Part shown: in pieces, positions 44,412 to 52,334 of the stretch
Position numbering within the stretch: the first letter of the stretch is position 1
Layout of the letters: every line of letters starts with the position of its first letter
Source: Jejuia pallidilutea
GTDB lineage: Bacteria; Bacteroidota; Bacteroidia; Flavobacteriales; Flavobacteriaceae
Direction: 5' to 3'
Length of the DNA stretch: 64,000 bases
NCBI RefSeq assembly: GCF_002973595.1
Contig: NZ_PVEO01000004.1
Location: 310,001 to 374,000, forward strand
Notes under the pieces: model-generated
The model's database searches: none
What the model was told of the DNA's origin: nothing
Seen by the model: only the letters and a program-made list of their open reading frames with translations
Position numbers and translations under genes: made by a program

Positions 44412-44484
44412 TGACCGGGCTGGGGCTCGAACCCAGGACCCTCTCCTTAAAAGGGAGATGCTCTACCAACTGAGCTACCCGGTC
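44412..44484 (-). tRNA. tRNA-Lys (anticodon TTT)
   Basis: A 73-base cloverleaf on the minus strand. The acceptor stem GACCGGG pairs with CCCGGTC, the D-arm holds AGCTCAGTTGGTAGAGC, the anticodon loop is CTTTTAA (anticodon TTT at 34-36), and the T-arm is the standard GGTTCGAGCC. The discriminator is A and no CCA is encoded. It decodes AAA and AAG. A promoter of the Bacteroidota form lies just upstream at 44519-44548. Confidence 0.97.
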
Positions 44485-44518
44485 ATTTTTTATACTAACC
44501 AATTGTCGTTAGCGGGTG

Positions 44519-44548
44519 CAAATATATAATGTTTAATTAATAAAACAA
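44519..44548 (-). promoter_or_regulatory. Bacteroidota-type promoter for tRNA-Lys
   Basis: On the minus strand TTG (44546-44548) is followed after 19 bases by TATATTTG (44519-44526), matching the TTG-N17-21-TAnnTTTG form. The predicted RNA start would be about 25-30 bases before the tRNA 5' end. Confidence 0.65.
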
Positions 44549-44624
44549 TACTTTTTTTATATAATTTTTTGTTTTTTTGCATCGCAATAATCTATGTTTT
44601 TAATAATCAATTAATAGCGATAAA

Positions 44625-45146
44625 ATGATAATAGTTTTAATAGGATATATGGGATCGGGCAAATCTTCAGTTGGTAAGATTCTGGCAAAGAAATTAAACT
44701 ATAATTTAATTGATTTAGATGATTTTATTGAAGCTAAAGAGAATGCAACCGTAAGCGAAATCTTTAAAACTAAAGGAGAAATCTATTTTAGAAAAAAAGA
44801 AACCGAGTATTTAAAAGCACTTTTGCAGTTAAAGGAAAACACCATTTTATCTTTAGGAGGAGGCACCCCTTGTTATGGTAACAATATGGATGTTATTTTA
44901 AATACAGAACATGCAACCTCTATTTATTTAAAAGGTTCTTTATCATTTTTATCAAAAAAGCTATTTAAAAAGAAAGCAAAACGTCCTTTAATAGCGCATA
45001 TAGAAACAGAAACATTATTAAAAGATTTTATAGCAAAACATTTATTTGAGCGTTCTCAATTCTACAATAAGGCTCAAATACATATTGTAACCGACCATAA
45101 AGAAAAATCAGAGATTGTAGAAGATATTATCTTAGCATTATTCTAA
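44625..45146 (+). CDS. aroK: shikimate kinase
   Basis: A 173-residue cytoplasmic kinase that phosphorylates shikimate on the way to chorismate. Walker A GYMGSGKSSVG is at 7-17; the shikimate-binding residues are in DLDDFIEAKE (about 31-40), the IYFRKKETEYL segment and LSLGGGTPCY (75-84, the GGG motif); the lid Arg is in the KAKRPLI segment. The length is normal for the family. It is on the opposite strand to the phosphoribosyltransferase gene that follows: their 3' ends overlap by 9 bases (45138-45146), convergent, without a terminator between. Confidence 0.93.
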   Translation: MIIVLIGYMGSGKSSVGKILAKKLNYNLIDLDDFIEAKENATVSEIFKTKGEIYFRKKETEYLKALLQLKENTILSLGGGTPCYGNNMDVILNTEHATSIYLKGSLSFLSKKLFKKKAKRPLIAHIETETLLKDFIAKHLFERSQFYNKAQIHIVTDHKEKSEIVEDIILALF

Positions 45147-45641
45147 GACTACTTGGTGTGCCTTTCCTTTAAAATCTACCTCTACATGCTCGTGTAGCGA
45201 TGTAGATAGGGAAATACCTTTAAAATCTGCTTTTACAGGATATTTTTTATGGTTTCTATTTACCAAAACAGCAGTTTTAAACTGTTTTAAGGGTACGTTT
45301 AAAAAATGTTTTACACTGTATATTAACGTAGTTCCAGAATTTAAAACATCGTCAACCAATACAACAGATTTATTGGTGTACTCCTCTGGGCTTAAGGATG
45401 TTGATATTTCTGAAAGCGGATTTTTTTTGTCAATAATAACTTTGCAGAGTACAGGTGTAATGTCAGATATTTTTTCAAGAACAGCCTTTAGTTTTTTAGC
45501 AAAAACAAAACCATTATTACCAATACCGGCAATAATAACTTCAGGTTCATCAACATTGCTTTCATAAATTTGAAACGCAATACGTCTTATTTTATGCTGA
45601 ATTTCTTTGTGATTTAAAATTACATTATCCTTTAAGTCCAT
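45138..45641 (-). CDS. phosphoribosyltransferase (PyrR/type I PRTase-like)
   Basis: A 167-residue type I phosphoribosyltransferase. The PRPP-binding loop VVLVDDVLNSGTTL is at about 93-106; the hood and N-terminal region are short (EVIIAGIGNNGFVFAKKL at about 34-51). It resembles the PyrR/hypoxanthine-type group and could handle a uracil or purine substrate or be regulatory; there is no RNA-binding evidence here. Its start at 45641 lies about 30 bases downstream of the S4-protein stop at 45672 on the same strand, so the two may be co-transcribed. Confidence 0.82.
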   Translation of the reverse strand: MDLKDNVILNHKEIQHKIRRIAFQIYESNVDEPEVIIAGIGNNGFVFAKKLKAVLEKISDITPVLCKVIIDKKNPLSEISTSLSPEEYTNKSVVLVDDVLNSGTTLIYSVKHFLNVPLKQFKTAVLVNRNHKKYPVKADFKGISLSTSLHEHVEVDFKGKAHQVVLE

Positions 45642-45671
45642 GCGCTTATTATTAACAATAAAAGTTTAAAA

Positions 45672-46043
45672 TTAATCATTTTCATCTTTAAAATCATCAA
45701 TATCTCGCCTATCTTTTTTGGTGGGTCTGCCCGAACCTTTTTTCCTGTAATAATCTTTAGAATATTTTAGCAGTTCCTGGGCTTCAAACTGTGCTTTAGG
45801 CGTGGTATCGGTCCTATAAATGTCTACAAGTTTTGCCGAAACCCGGTTTGGAGGAATATCGTTCACTGTTAACTGATAATTTATCTGGTTTTTACGCAGT
45901 TCTATTTTATCGGTAGCATAAACTTCCCTACTAGGTTTAACCACATCGCCATTTACTTTTATATGTCCTTTTTTGCAGGCAGTAGTAGCTAAGGTTCTGG
46001 TTTTATAGTACCTTACACACCACAAATATTTATCAATACGCAT
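45672..46043 (-). CDS. S4-domain RNA-binding protein (Hsp15/RqcP-like)
   Basis: A 123-residue protein with an S4 domain at the N-terminus: MRIDKYLWCVRYYKTRTLA, then CKKGHIKVNGDVVKPSREV (about 23-50), followed by a basic C-terminal tail (KDYYRKKGSGRPTKKDRRD) and an acidic end. This matches the Hsp15/RqcP group that binds stalled 50S-nascent-chain complexes. The start is the ATG at 46041-46043; the open frame extends 13 codons further but adds sequence unlike the family. The divergent neighbour is an FKBP lipoprotein gene, 82 bases away. Confidence 0.88.
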   Translation of the reverse strand: MRIDKYLWCVRYYKTRTLATTACKKGHIKVNGDVVKPSREVYATDKIELRKNQINYQLTVNDIPPNRVSAKLVDIYRTDTTPKAQFEAQELLKYSKDYYRKKGSGRPTKKDRRDIDDFKDEND

Positions 46044-46074
46044 ACAATTATTGTAAAAACTAACGTTAATGTTC

Positions 46075-46106
46075 TTGCACAAGATTGTATTAAAATTGTA
46101 TCTTGC
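46075..46106 (+). promoter_or_regulatory. probable Bacteroidota-type promoter for FKBP gene
   Basis: TTG (46075-46077), 21 bases, then TATCTTGC (46099-46106), one base from the TAnnTTTG form. It lies 20 bases before the FKBP start. Confidence 0.4.
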
Positions 46107-46125
46107 GGCTCAAAAATAAGCAATA

Positions 46126-47073
46126 ATGAGTTTAAGAAAAATTGGTTTTTTAGTATTATGCATTACACTTGGTTTTTTTTCCTGTAATAATGATGATGAT
46201 AGTACTGATATTCCTGAAGTTGTTATAAGAGATAGGGCAGAGCAACAAATAGCAGATAACGATTCTATAATTAATTACCTATCTACACATTTTTATAACA
46301 AGAGTGCTTTTGAAGGTAATTCTAATCCAAAAATAGCAGATTTGGTGATAACCGAAATTACAGATGAAGTTATTACTAGCGATGCAGATTCTTTACTTAT
46401 AAATGCCGTTGGTAATCCTATATCTTTGGTTTTTGCAGAAACCGACTACGAATATTATATCTTAAATTTAAACCAAGGTAATGGGTCTAAATCACCAAAT
46501 TTTTGTGATAATGTTTTTGTTACTTACGAAGGATTTACTCTAGACGATGAGGTGTTTGATAGTGCCGTTACACCTGTGGAGTTTGATTTAACATCGTTAA
46601 TACCTGCTTGGAGGAAAGTATTGCCGCAGTTTAAAATAGCTGAAAATTTTGTTGAAAATAGTGATGGTACTGTAAATTACTTAAATCACGGTACCGGAGT
46701 TATGTTTATACCTTCTGGGTTAGGTTATTTTTCAAGTACAACAACAGGGATTTCAGCATATTCTCCGTTAGTTTTTAAGTTTGAGTTGTTACAAAGTACC
46801 ATAAACGATCATGATGCTGATGGTATACCTTCTTATTTAGAGGATTTAAACAATGATGGAGAGTTTATAGTGAATTTTGATGATTTAACAGATGAAACGG
46901 ATGATGATACTGATGGGAATGGTATTCCAGATTATTTTGATAATGACGACGATGGCGATGGCGTATTAACCATTAATGAGGATTTTAATAATGATGGCGA
47001 CCCAACTAATGATATTGGCCCAAATGGGATACCAAGATATTTAGATCCTGAAGCTACAGAATCTAACGTGTAA
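46126..47073 (+). CDS. FKBP-type peptidyl-prolyl isomerase lipoprotein with Asp-rich calcium-type tail
   Basis: A 315-residue lipoprotein (lipobox at FFSC, residue about 20) with an FKBP-like domain at about 120-230: GSKSPNFCDNVFVTYEGF, then VEFDLTSLIPAWRKVLPQF and GTGVMFIPSGLGYFSS, ending in VFKFELL. FKBPs catalyse cis-trans proline isomerisation and help fold exported proteins; several such lipoproteins are tied to gliding and T9SS. The last 80 residues are an Asp/Asn-rich calcium-binding-type tail (DHDADGIPSYLEDLNNDG, DDTDGNGIPDYFDNDDDGDG, EDFNNDGDPTND) like thrombospondin type 3 or OmpA-linker repeats. That fusion is common in Flavobacteriaceae. A terminator hairpin follows directly. Confidence 0.82.
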   Translation: MSLRKIGFLVLCITLGFFSCNNDDDSTDIPEVVIRDRAEQQIADNDSIINYLSTHFYNKSAFEGNSNPKIADLVITEITDEVITSDADSLLINAVGNPISLVFAETDYEYYILNLNQGNGSKSPNFCDNVFVTYEGFTLDDEVFDSAVTPVEFDLTSLIPAWRKVLPQFKIAENFVENSDGTVNYLNHGTGVMFIPSGLGYFSSTTTGISAYSPLVFKFELLQSTINDHDADGIPSYLEDLNNDGEFIVNFDDLTDETDDDTDGNGIPDYFDNDDDGDGVLTINEDFNNDGDPTNDIGPNGIPRYLDPEATESNV

Positions 47074-47077
47074 ACTA

Positions 47078-47104
47078 AAAGCTCACCAATGGTGAGCCTT
47101 TTTG
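47078..47104 (+). terminator. rho-independent terminator after FKBP gene
   Basis: A GC-rich 7-base-pair core (GCTCACC at 47081-47087 with GGTGAGC at 47091-47097), 3-base loop, A-rich before and T-rich after. It is 7 bases past the stop codon. Confidence 0.85.
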
Positions 47105-47273
47105 TTTGTTCTACATTATTTATCTAGCTAAAGTTTACTACACTTAAATTTTATTGCGGTTACTTTAGTTTTAATAAATGCTTTAGCAATAAGTAGTCAA
47201 TGTGTTATTCATTGTTGGGTATTTAGTTGTTTTTACCAAATAATTTAGTAACCCAACAGTCATTTTTTTAGTT

Positions 47274-47861
47274 TTACAGCACTAAAGACAAACTTAAAAT
47301 CAATTGGTCTGGTCTTGTATCCAATCTACTTTCTACACCGCCTATATTGTTGTTAATAAATGTAGCTTCATTATTACTAAAACCACGTTCGTACCTTAAA
47401 TCGATACCTAACTTATTTAAATTTAAACCAATTCCAAAGTTTAAACCTACAGAAAAATCATTTTCTATATCATTTATGTTTATATTATTAAATTCAGAAT
47501 CTAGTATATATTGAAAAGAAGGCCCACCAAAAACACTTATTGGTCCTATTACTTTAATACCAACTAAAACAGGTAAATCTAGCTTACTCATTTCAAAAGC
47601 GTCACTATTATAATCACTTTTAGTTTTAGTATAAACCAATTCAGGTCTTAAGTATATATCTTTTCCAATTTTACCAAAAACACCAACATGGTAGCCAATA
47701 TTTCTATCTGGATTTTCTGCATTAGAACCTATAGATTCAAAGTAATCTCCATTACCACTATAGTTTAATCCGCCTTTTAAGCCAAAACCGGTAGCGGTTT
47801 GGGAAAAAGCAACTGTTGAGAATAGTACCGTTAAAGCGGTAAATAACATTAATTTCTTCAT
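47274..47861 (-). CDS. outer-membrane beta-barrel protein
   Basis: A 195-residue outer-membrane protein: signal peptide (MKKLMLFTALTVLF..., cleavage near AFS/QT), then an eight-stranded-barrel-type PorT/OmpA-like sequence (TGFGLKGGLNYSG, FGKIGKDIYLRPELVYTKT, VGLNFGIGLNLNKLGIDLRYERGFS) ending in a strand with LILSLSLVL. The start is the ATG at 47859-47861; the longer open frame starts in non-coding sequence. It faces left with no partner; it may be a porin or a T9SS-related barrel but there is no feature to decide. Confidence 0.8.
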   Translation of the reverse strand: MKKLMLFTALTVLFSTVAFSQTATGFGLKGGLNYSGNGDYFESIGSNAENPDRNIGYHVGVFGKIGKDIYLRPELVYTKTKSDYNSDAFEMSKLDLPVLVGIKVIGPISVFGGPSFQYILDSEFNNININDIENDFSVGLNFGIGLNLNKLGIDLRYERGFSNNEATFINNNIGGVESRLDTRPDQLILSLSLVL

Positions 47862-47942
47862 AATATTCGTTTTTAGATTTGATTTACAATAACAAAAACG
47901 TTGCCAAACGTTAATTATTTTTAATTGTAACAAATTATAAAT

Positions 47943-47977
47943 AAAAAAGTTCTGCTAATTTAATTAACAGAACTTTT
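47943..47977 (-). terminator. terminator of the transketolase transcript
   Basis: A 10-base-pair stem (47945-47954 with 47968-47977) with further A-T pairing inside, 36 bases after the stop of the minus-strand transketolase C-half. It is followed on the minus strand by a T run. Confidence 0.7.
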
Positions 47978-48012
47978 ATGAAATAACGCTTAAAGCTAAA
48001 AATGTAACGCTT

Positions 48013-48966
48013 TTACTTTCTAGACATAACCTTTTTAGCCTTACTAATTATTGCGGCACTATTCAGTCCGTATTTTTCCATTAATTGCGCTGGAGTTCCA
48101 GATTCGCCAAAGGTATCATTAGTACCAACAAATTCTTGAGGTACAGGATTATTTGTAGCCAATACTCGTGCAACACTTTCTCCTAAGCCACCTAAAATAT
48201 TGTGTTCTTCGGCTGTAACAATGCATCCTGTTTTAGCTACAGATTCTAAAATAGCAGCATCATCTAAAGGTTTAATAGTGTGTATGTTAATAACTTCGGC
48301 TGTTATGCCTTGTTCGTGTAACGCTTTTGATGCTTCTAGGGCTTCCCAAACTAAATGGCCGGTAGCAACAATAGTTACATCGTTACCCTCGGTAAACTTT
48401 ATAGCTTTACCAATTTCAAACTTTTGATTTTCTGGTGTGAAAATAGGAACCGATGGTCTACCAAATCGTAAATAAACAGGACCTTGGTGTTCTGCAATGG
48501 CTATGGTAGCTGCTTTGGTTTGGTTGTAATCGCATGGATTAATCACCGTCATTCCCGGCAACATTTTCATCATACCAATATCTTCAAGTATTTGGTGGGT
48601 AGCACCGTCTTCACCTAAAGTTAAACCCGCATGCGATGCGCATATTTTTACATTCTTACCAGAATAGGCAATAGATTGACGAATTTGATCGTAAACCCTA
48701 CCTGTAGAAAAGTTTGCAAAAGTTCCTGTGAATGGTATTTTACCGCCAATAGTTAAACCAGCAGCAATACCCATCATATTGGCTTCAGCTATACCTATTT
48801 GGAAAAAACGCTCTGGGTTTTCCTTAATAAAGTCGTTCATTTTTAAAGAGCCAATTAAGTCTGCACAAAGTGCTACTACATTAGGGTTGGTTCTACCAAG
48901 TTCTGTTAAACCAGCTCCAAAACCACTTCTTGTATCTTTTTTTTCAGTGTATGTATATGTTTTCAT
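48013..48966 (-). CDS. transketolase, C-terminal subunit (PYR plus C domains)
   Basis: A 317-residue protein with the pyrimidine-binding and C-terminal domains of transketolase: [35 protein letters not shown] with the catalytic Glu, then [16 protein letters not shown], the [15 protein letters not shown] loop, and VEVI-like C domain ([21 protein letters not shown]). It lacks the TPP-diphosphate-binding part, which is supplied by the next gene upstream (49075). Together they make one transketolase, moving two-carbon units between sugars in the pentose phosphate pathway. The 108-base gap between the halves contains a perfect palindrome (49046-49061). No signal peptide. Confidence 0.92.
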   Translation of the reverse strand: MKTYTYTEKKDTRSGFGAGLTELGRTNPNVVALCADLIGSLKMNDFIKENPERFFQIGIAEANMMGIAAGLTIGGKIPFTGTFANFSTGRVYDQIRQSIAYSGKNVKICASHAGLTLGEDGATHQILEDIGMMKMLPGMTVINPCDYNQTKAATIAIAEHQGPVYLRFGRPSVPIFTPENQKFEIGKAIKFTEGNDVTIVATGHLVWEALEASKALHEQGITAEVINIHTIKPLDDAAILESVAKTGCIVTAEEHNILGGLGESVARVLATNNPVPQEFVGTNDTFGESGTPAQLMEKYGLNSAAIISKAKKVMSRK

Positions 48967-49045
48967 AAGTCTCCCTAATCACGCTTTAAGTGTGATTTTA
49001 TATGGGTTGTATTTTAAAGTTTGTGTTTTTCATTGTTTTATCATT

Positions 49046-49061
49046 CTTCCCCTTGGGGAAG
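49046..49061. repeat. perfect 16-base palindrome CTTCCCCTTGGGGAAG between transketolase halves
   Basis: A self-complementary GC-rich block in an AT-rich genome, followed by TTAGAAGGGGCTTTT, in the 108-base gap between the two transketolase genes. It resembles a small intergenic palindromic (REP-like) element, and a decayed relative may lie at about 60960-60980 (GCCCCAAAAGCACTGGGGAAG). A role in RNA folding or processing of the two-gene message is also possible. Confidence 0.4.
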
Positions 49062-49074
49062 TTAGAAGGGGCTT

Positions 49075-49920
49075 TTAATAATCGCCTAGGGTTTCAGGGT
49101 TTTGTGCTAAGCCTTCAGCTAATTGTTCGTCGTTTGGTGCTTTACCATGCCATGCGTGGGTATGCATCATAAAATCAACACCATTCCCCATAACCGTTTT
49201 TAATAAAACACAAACAGGTTTTCCTTTTCCAGTTTCGGCTTTAGCTTTTGCCATTCCAGATAAAACAGCTTCTAAATTATTACCGTCTTCAATTTCTAAA
49301 ACAGTCCATCCAAAAGCTTCAAATTTAGCTTTAATGTCTCCCATAGGTAATACATCATCGGTAGCACCATCAATTTGCTGTCCGTTTAAATCTACGGTAG
49401 AAATTAAGTTGTCTACTTTTTTTCCAGCAGCATACATAATGGCTTCCCAGTTTTGGCCTTCTTGTAGCTCTCCGTCTCCATGTAGCGAGTACACAAGTTT
49501 ATCGTCATTATTTAATTTTTTAGCTTGTGCTGCACCAATAGCAACCGACATGCCTTGGCCCAAAGAACCAGAGGCAATACGAACTCCAGGAAGCCCTTCA
49601 TGCGTAGTAGGGTGCCCTTGCAAACGCGAATCTATAAGTCTAAATGTATTTAATTCTTCTACAGGAAAATAACCAGCTCTAGCCAATACACTGTAGTACA
49701 CGGGCGAAATGTGTCCGTTAGATAGGAAGAACAAATCTTCCCCAATTCCGTCCATATCAAATGTGTCTTTTCTATCCATTATTTCGTTGTAAAGAGCAAC
49801 GAAAAATTCTGTACATCCTAAAGAACCTCCTGGGTGACCAGAATTCACCTTATGTACCTGTCTTAAGATATCTCTTCGTACTTGGGTACAAATATCTTCT
49901 AAGTGTTTAATGTTTGGCAT
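49075..49920 (-). CDS. transketolase, N-terminal subunit (TPP-binding PP domain)
   Basis: A 281-residue protein with the thiamine-diphosphate PP domain: VNSGHPGGSLGCTEFFVALY at the start, FFLSNGHISPVYYS, LQGHPTTHEG, GSLGQGMSVAIGAAQAKKL, and the TPP motif YSLHGDGELQEGQNWEA (GDG to the Asn), then DLNGQQIDG. This is the partner of the C-half gene downstream; split transketolase is usual in Bacteroidota, archaea and many Firmicutes. The start ATG at 49918-49920 is preceded by a strong promoter-like element at about 49945-49974. The gene order, PP half first then PYR half, suits one transcript. Confidence 0.92.
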   Translation of the reverse strand: MPNIKHLEDICTQVRRDILRQVHKVNSGHPGGSLGCTEFFVALYNEIMDRKDTFDMDGIGEDLFFLSNGHISPVYYSVLARAGYFPVEELNTFRLIDSRLQGHPTTHEGLPGVRIASGSLGQGMSVAIGAAQAKKLNNDDKLVYSLHGDGELQEGQNWEAIMYAAGKKVDNLISTVDLNGQQIDGATDDVLPMGDIKAKFEAFGWTVLEIEDGNNLEAVLSGMAKAKAETGKGKPVCVLLKTVMGNGVDFMMHTHAWHGKAPNDEQLAEGLAQNPETLGDY

Positions 49921-49944
49921 GTTTTATGATTATGTTTTGCGCCA

Positions 49945-49974
49945 CAAAAATAGAGGAATAAGATAGTTTTACAA
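49945..49974 (-). promoter_or_regulatory. Bacteroidota-type promoter for the transketolase genes
   Basis: On the minus strand TTG (49972-49974), 19 bases, then TATTTTTG (49945-49952): a close match to TTG-N17-21-TAnnTTTG, about 25 bases before the start codon. Confidence 0.65.
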
Positions 49975-50056
49975 ACTAATAATGTGCTATTTTATATAAA
50001 TTTACTTAAAGATTTAAGTAGATTCAATAAGTTTATTTTTTTTGATTTAAAATATG

Positions 50057-50064
50057 TAGGTTTG
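50057..50064 (+). promoter_or_regulatory. probable -7 promoter element (TAGGTTTG) for tgt
   Basis: TAGGTTTG fits the TAnnTTTG element and lies 20 bases before the first possible start of the gene. The -33 TTG is not at an ideal distance; the region upstream is a T run. Confidence 0.4.
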
Positions 50065-50083
50065 CTCACTTGTTTTTATGTGT

Positions 50084-51214
50084 ATGAAATTTGAATTAAA
50101 GAAAAAAGACGCCCAAAGTAAGGCAAGAGCAGCAAAAATTACAACCGATCATGGTGTTATTGAAACTCCAATATTTATGCCCGTTGGAACTGTTGCAAGT
50201 GTAAAAGGTGTGCACCAACGCGAACTTAAAAATGATATTAATCCAGACATTATTCTAGGAAACACCTATCATTTATACTTAAGGCCCCAAACTAAAATTT
50301 TAGAACAAGCAGGTGGTTTACATAAATTTATGAATTGGGATAGAAATATTTTAACCGATTCTGGAGGTTACCAAGTGTATTCCCTTTCAGCAAATAGAAA
50401 GATTAAGGAAGAGGGCGTAAAATTTAAATCGCACATAGACGGAAGTTACCATACATTTACACCAGAAAATGTAATGGAAATTCAACGCAGTATTGGTGCC
50501 GATATAATTATGGCGTTCGATGAGTGTACGCCTTATCCTTGCGATTATAATTATGCGAAACGCTCAATGCACATGACGCATCGTTGGTTAGATAGATGTA
50601 TTAACCATTTAGAAAAAACACCGCTTAAATACGATTATAATCAGGCTTTTTTTCCAATAGTTCAAGGTAGTACCTATAAAGATTTAAGAATACAATCTGC
50701 CGAATATATTGCCAATGCAGGCGCAGTAGGTAATGCAATAGGAGGATTGTCGGTAGGAGAACCAGCAGAAGAAATGTATGCCATGACAGAGGTGGTTTGC
50801 AACGTTTTACCCGAAGATAAACCACGATATTTAATGGGCGTTGGTACACCAATCAATATTTTAGAAAATATTGCGTTAGGTATTGATATGTTTGATTGCG
50901 TAATGCCAACTCGAAATGCCAGAAATGGCATGTTGTTTACGGCTTATGGTACTATAAACATTAAAAATAAAAAATGGGAAAACGATTTTTCCCCTATTGA
51001 TGAAATGGCAATTACTTTTGTAGATACAGAATACAGTAAAGCCTATTTAAAACATTTGTTCTCTGTAAACGAACTTTTAGGAAAACAAATTGCAACCATA
51101 CATAATTTAGGCTTTTACCTTTGGTTGGTTCGTGAGGCAAGAAAGCATATTTTAGCCGGAGATTTTGCTGAGTGGAAAAACAAAATGGTAAAGCAAATGG
51201 ATAATAGGCTTTAA
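50084..51214 (+). CDS. tgt: tRNA-guanine(34) transglycosylase, zinc-ligand cysteines missing
   Basis: A 376-residue enzyme that swaps guanine 34 for preQ1 in tRNAs with GUN anticodons, on the way to queuosine. The barrel motifs are standard: ETPIFMPVGTVASVKG, DIILGNTYHLYLRPQ, ILTDSGGYQVYSL (catalytic Asp), FFPIVQGSTY, GGLSVGEPAEEM, and DMFDCVMPTRNARNGMLFT (nucleophile Asp). However, the zinc motif CxCxxC found in the Zymomonas and E. coli enzymes is replaced by IDEMAITFVDTEYSK; only the His of TIHNLG remains. The start is taken as the ATG at 50084; an ATG at 50078 is two codons upstream. It is not obviously in an operon with the LptF/G gene that follows 43 bases later, though both share the strand. 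Confidence 0.9.
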   Translation: MKFELKKKDAQSKARAAKITTDHGVIETPIFMPVGTVASVKGVHQRELKNDINPDIILGNTYHLYLRPQTKILEQAGGLHKFMNWDRNILTDSGGYQVYSLSANRKIKEEGVKFKSHIDGSYHTFTPENVMEIQRSIGADIIMAFDECTPYPCDYNYAKRSMHMTHRWLDRCINHLEKTPLKYDYNQAFFPIVQGSTYKDLRIQSAEYIANAGAVGNAIGGLSVGEPAEEMYAMTEVVCNVLPEDKPRYLMGVGTPINILENIALGIDMFDCVMPTRNARNGMLFTAYGTINIKNKKWENDFSPIDEMAITFVDTEYSKAYLKHLFSVNELLGKQIATIHNLGFYLWLVREARKHILAGDFAEWKNKMVKQMDNRL

Positions 51215-51257
51215 CTAAAAAACACGAGTAATACCTTTTTTAAAAGGCTACTAAAGA

Positions 51258-52334
51258 ATGAAAATATTAGATTGGTACATATTAAAACGTTATTTATTTA
51301 CATTTTTAATGATGTTACTACTGTTTATTCCTATTGGAATTACAGTGAACCTTGCAGAAAAAATAGGAAAGATACTAGATAACGATGTGCCATTTGATGA
51401 GGTTGCACTCTTTTACCTAGACTTTACTATTTATTTTGCAAACCTGCTTTTTCCTCTGTTTTTATTCTTATCTGTAATTTGGTTTACCTCCAAACTGGCT
51501 AATAATACCGAAATTATTGCTTTTTTAAGTTCTGGAGTATCATTTTCAAGATTTCTTAAGCCTTACATGTACGGTGCTACTATAACTGCGCTTTTCGCTC
51601 TTTTTTTAGGTATGTTTTTAGCACCAGAGGCAAGTAAAGGCTTTAATGAATTCGATTATAAATACTTTAAACAAGGGAGGAGTGCTGTAGATAATAAAAA
51701 TGTTTACAGGCAAATTAATGATAACGATTTTATTTATGTAAGCAGCTACGATTCTAAGAATAAATTAGGACAGAATTTTACTTTAGAACATTTAGAAAAT
51801 AACGAGTTAGTATACAAAATAAGCGCTAAAAGTATCAGGTATATAGACAAAGATACCACCTACAGATTAATTGATTATGTAAAACGACAAGTAGGTGCGT
51901 TGGGTGATACTTTAGAAATTGAAAGGCGAAAAGATACCTTGTTTTCTTTTGAAGCAGAAGATCTTACACCTGTTATCTATATCGCAGAAACATTGTCTTA
52001 CCCAGAGTTAACTAATTTTATTAAGAAAGAAGAGGCGAGGGGCTCCTCTAATATTGGGCGCTATAAGTTGGTGCTGTACAGAAAGTGGAGTTTACCAGTT
52101 TCCATTTTTATTTTAACCATTATAGCAGTTGCCGTATCGTCTATAAAGCGAAGAGGCGGTATGGGAGTAAACTTGGCACTTGGTATATGTATCGCCATGA
52201 TATTTGTGTTTTTCGATAAAATATTTGGAGTTATGGCACAACAATCCAACTTTCCTCCGGTTATAGCGGTGTGGTTTCCTAATTTCATTTTTGGTATTTT
52301 AGCTCTATATCTTCTATATAATGCTAAGCGATAA
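51258..52334 (+). CDS. LptF/LptG-family permease (YjgP/YjgQ)
   Basis: A 358-residue membrane protein of the LPS-export permease family: an N-terminal membrane block with three helices (starting LDWYILKRYLFTFLMMLLLFIPIGI), a large periplasmic jelly-roll (about 125-265, QGRSAVDNKNVYRQINDNDFIYVSSYD), and three C-terminal helices (KWSLPVSIFILTIIAVAVSS onward). These permeases extract LPS from the inner membrane with LptB. I cannot say whether it is LptF or LptG. Its 3' end overlaps the next gene by 14 bases, a sign of coupling. Length is normal. Confidence 0.88.
   Translation: MKILDWYILKRYLFTFLMMLLLFIPIGITVNLAEKIGKILDNDVPFDEVALFYLDFTIYFANLLFPLFLFLSVIWFTSKLANNTEIIAFLSSGVSFSRFLKPYMYGATITALFALFLGMFLAPEASKGFNEFDYKYFKQGRSAVDNKNVYRQINDNDFIYVSSYDSKNKLGQNFTLEHLENNELVYKISAKSIRYIDKDTTYRLIDYVKRQVGALGDTLEIERRKDTLFSFEAEDLTPVIYIAETLSYPELTNFIKKEEARGSSNIGRYKLVLYRKWSLPVSIFILTIIAVAVSSIKRRGGMGVNLALGICIAMIFVFFDKIFGVMAQQSNFPPVIAVWFPNFIFGILALYLLYNAKR

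Noticed and set aside
48728-49078. Plus-strand open frame of 116 codons across the transketolase gap
   Set aside because: It is mostly antisense to the C-half of transketolase; the part over the gap contains the palindrome and no domain.
49334-49672. Plus-strand open frame of 112 codons
   Set aside because: Antisense to the TPP domain gene, with a composition that mirrors its complement.
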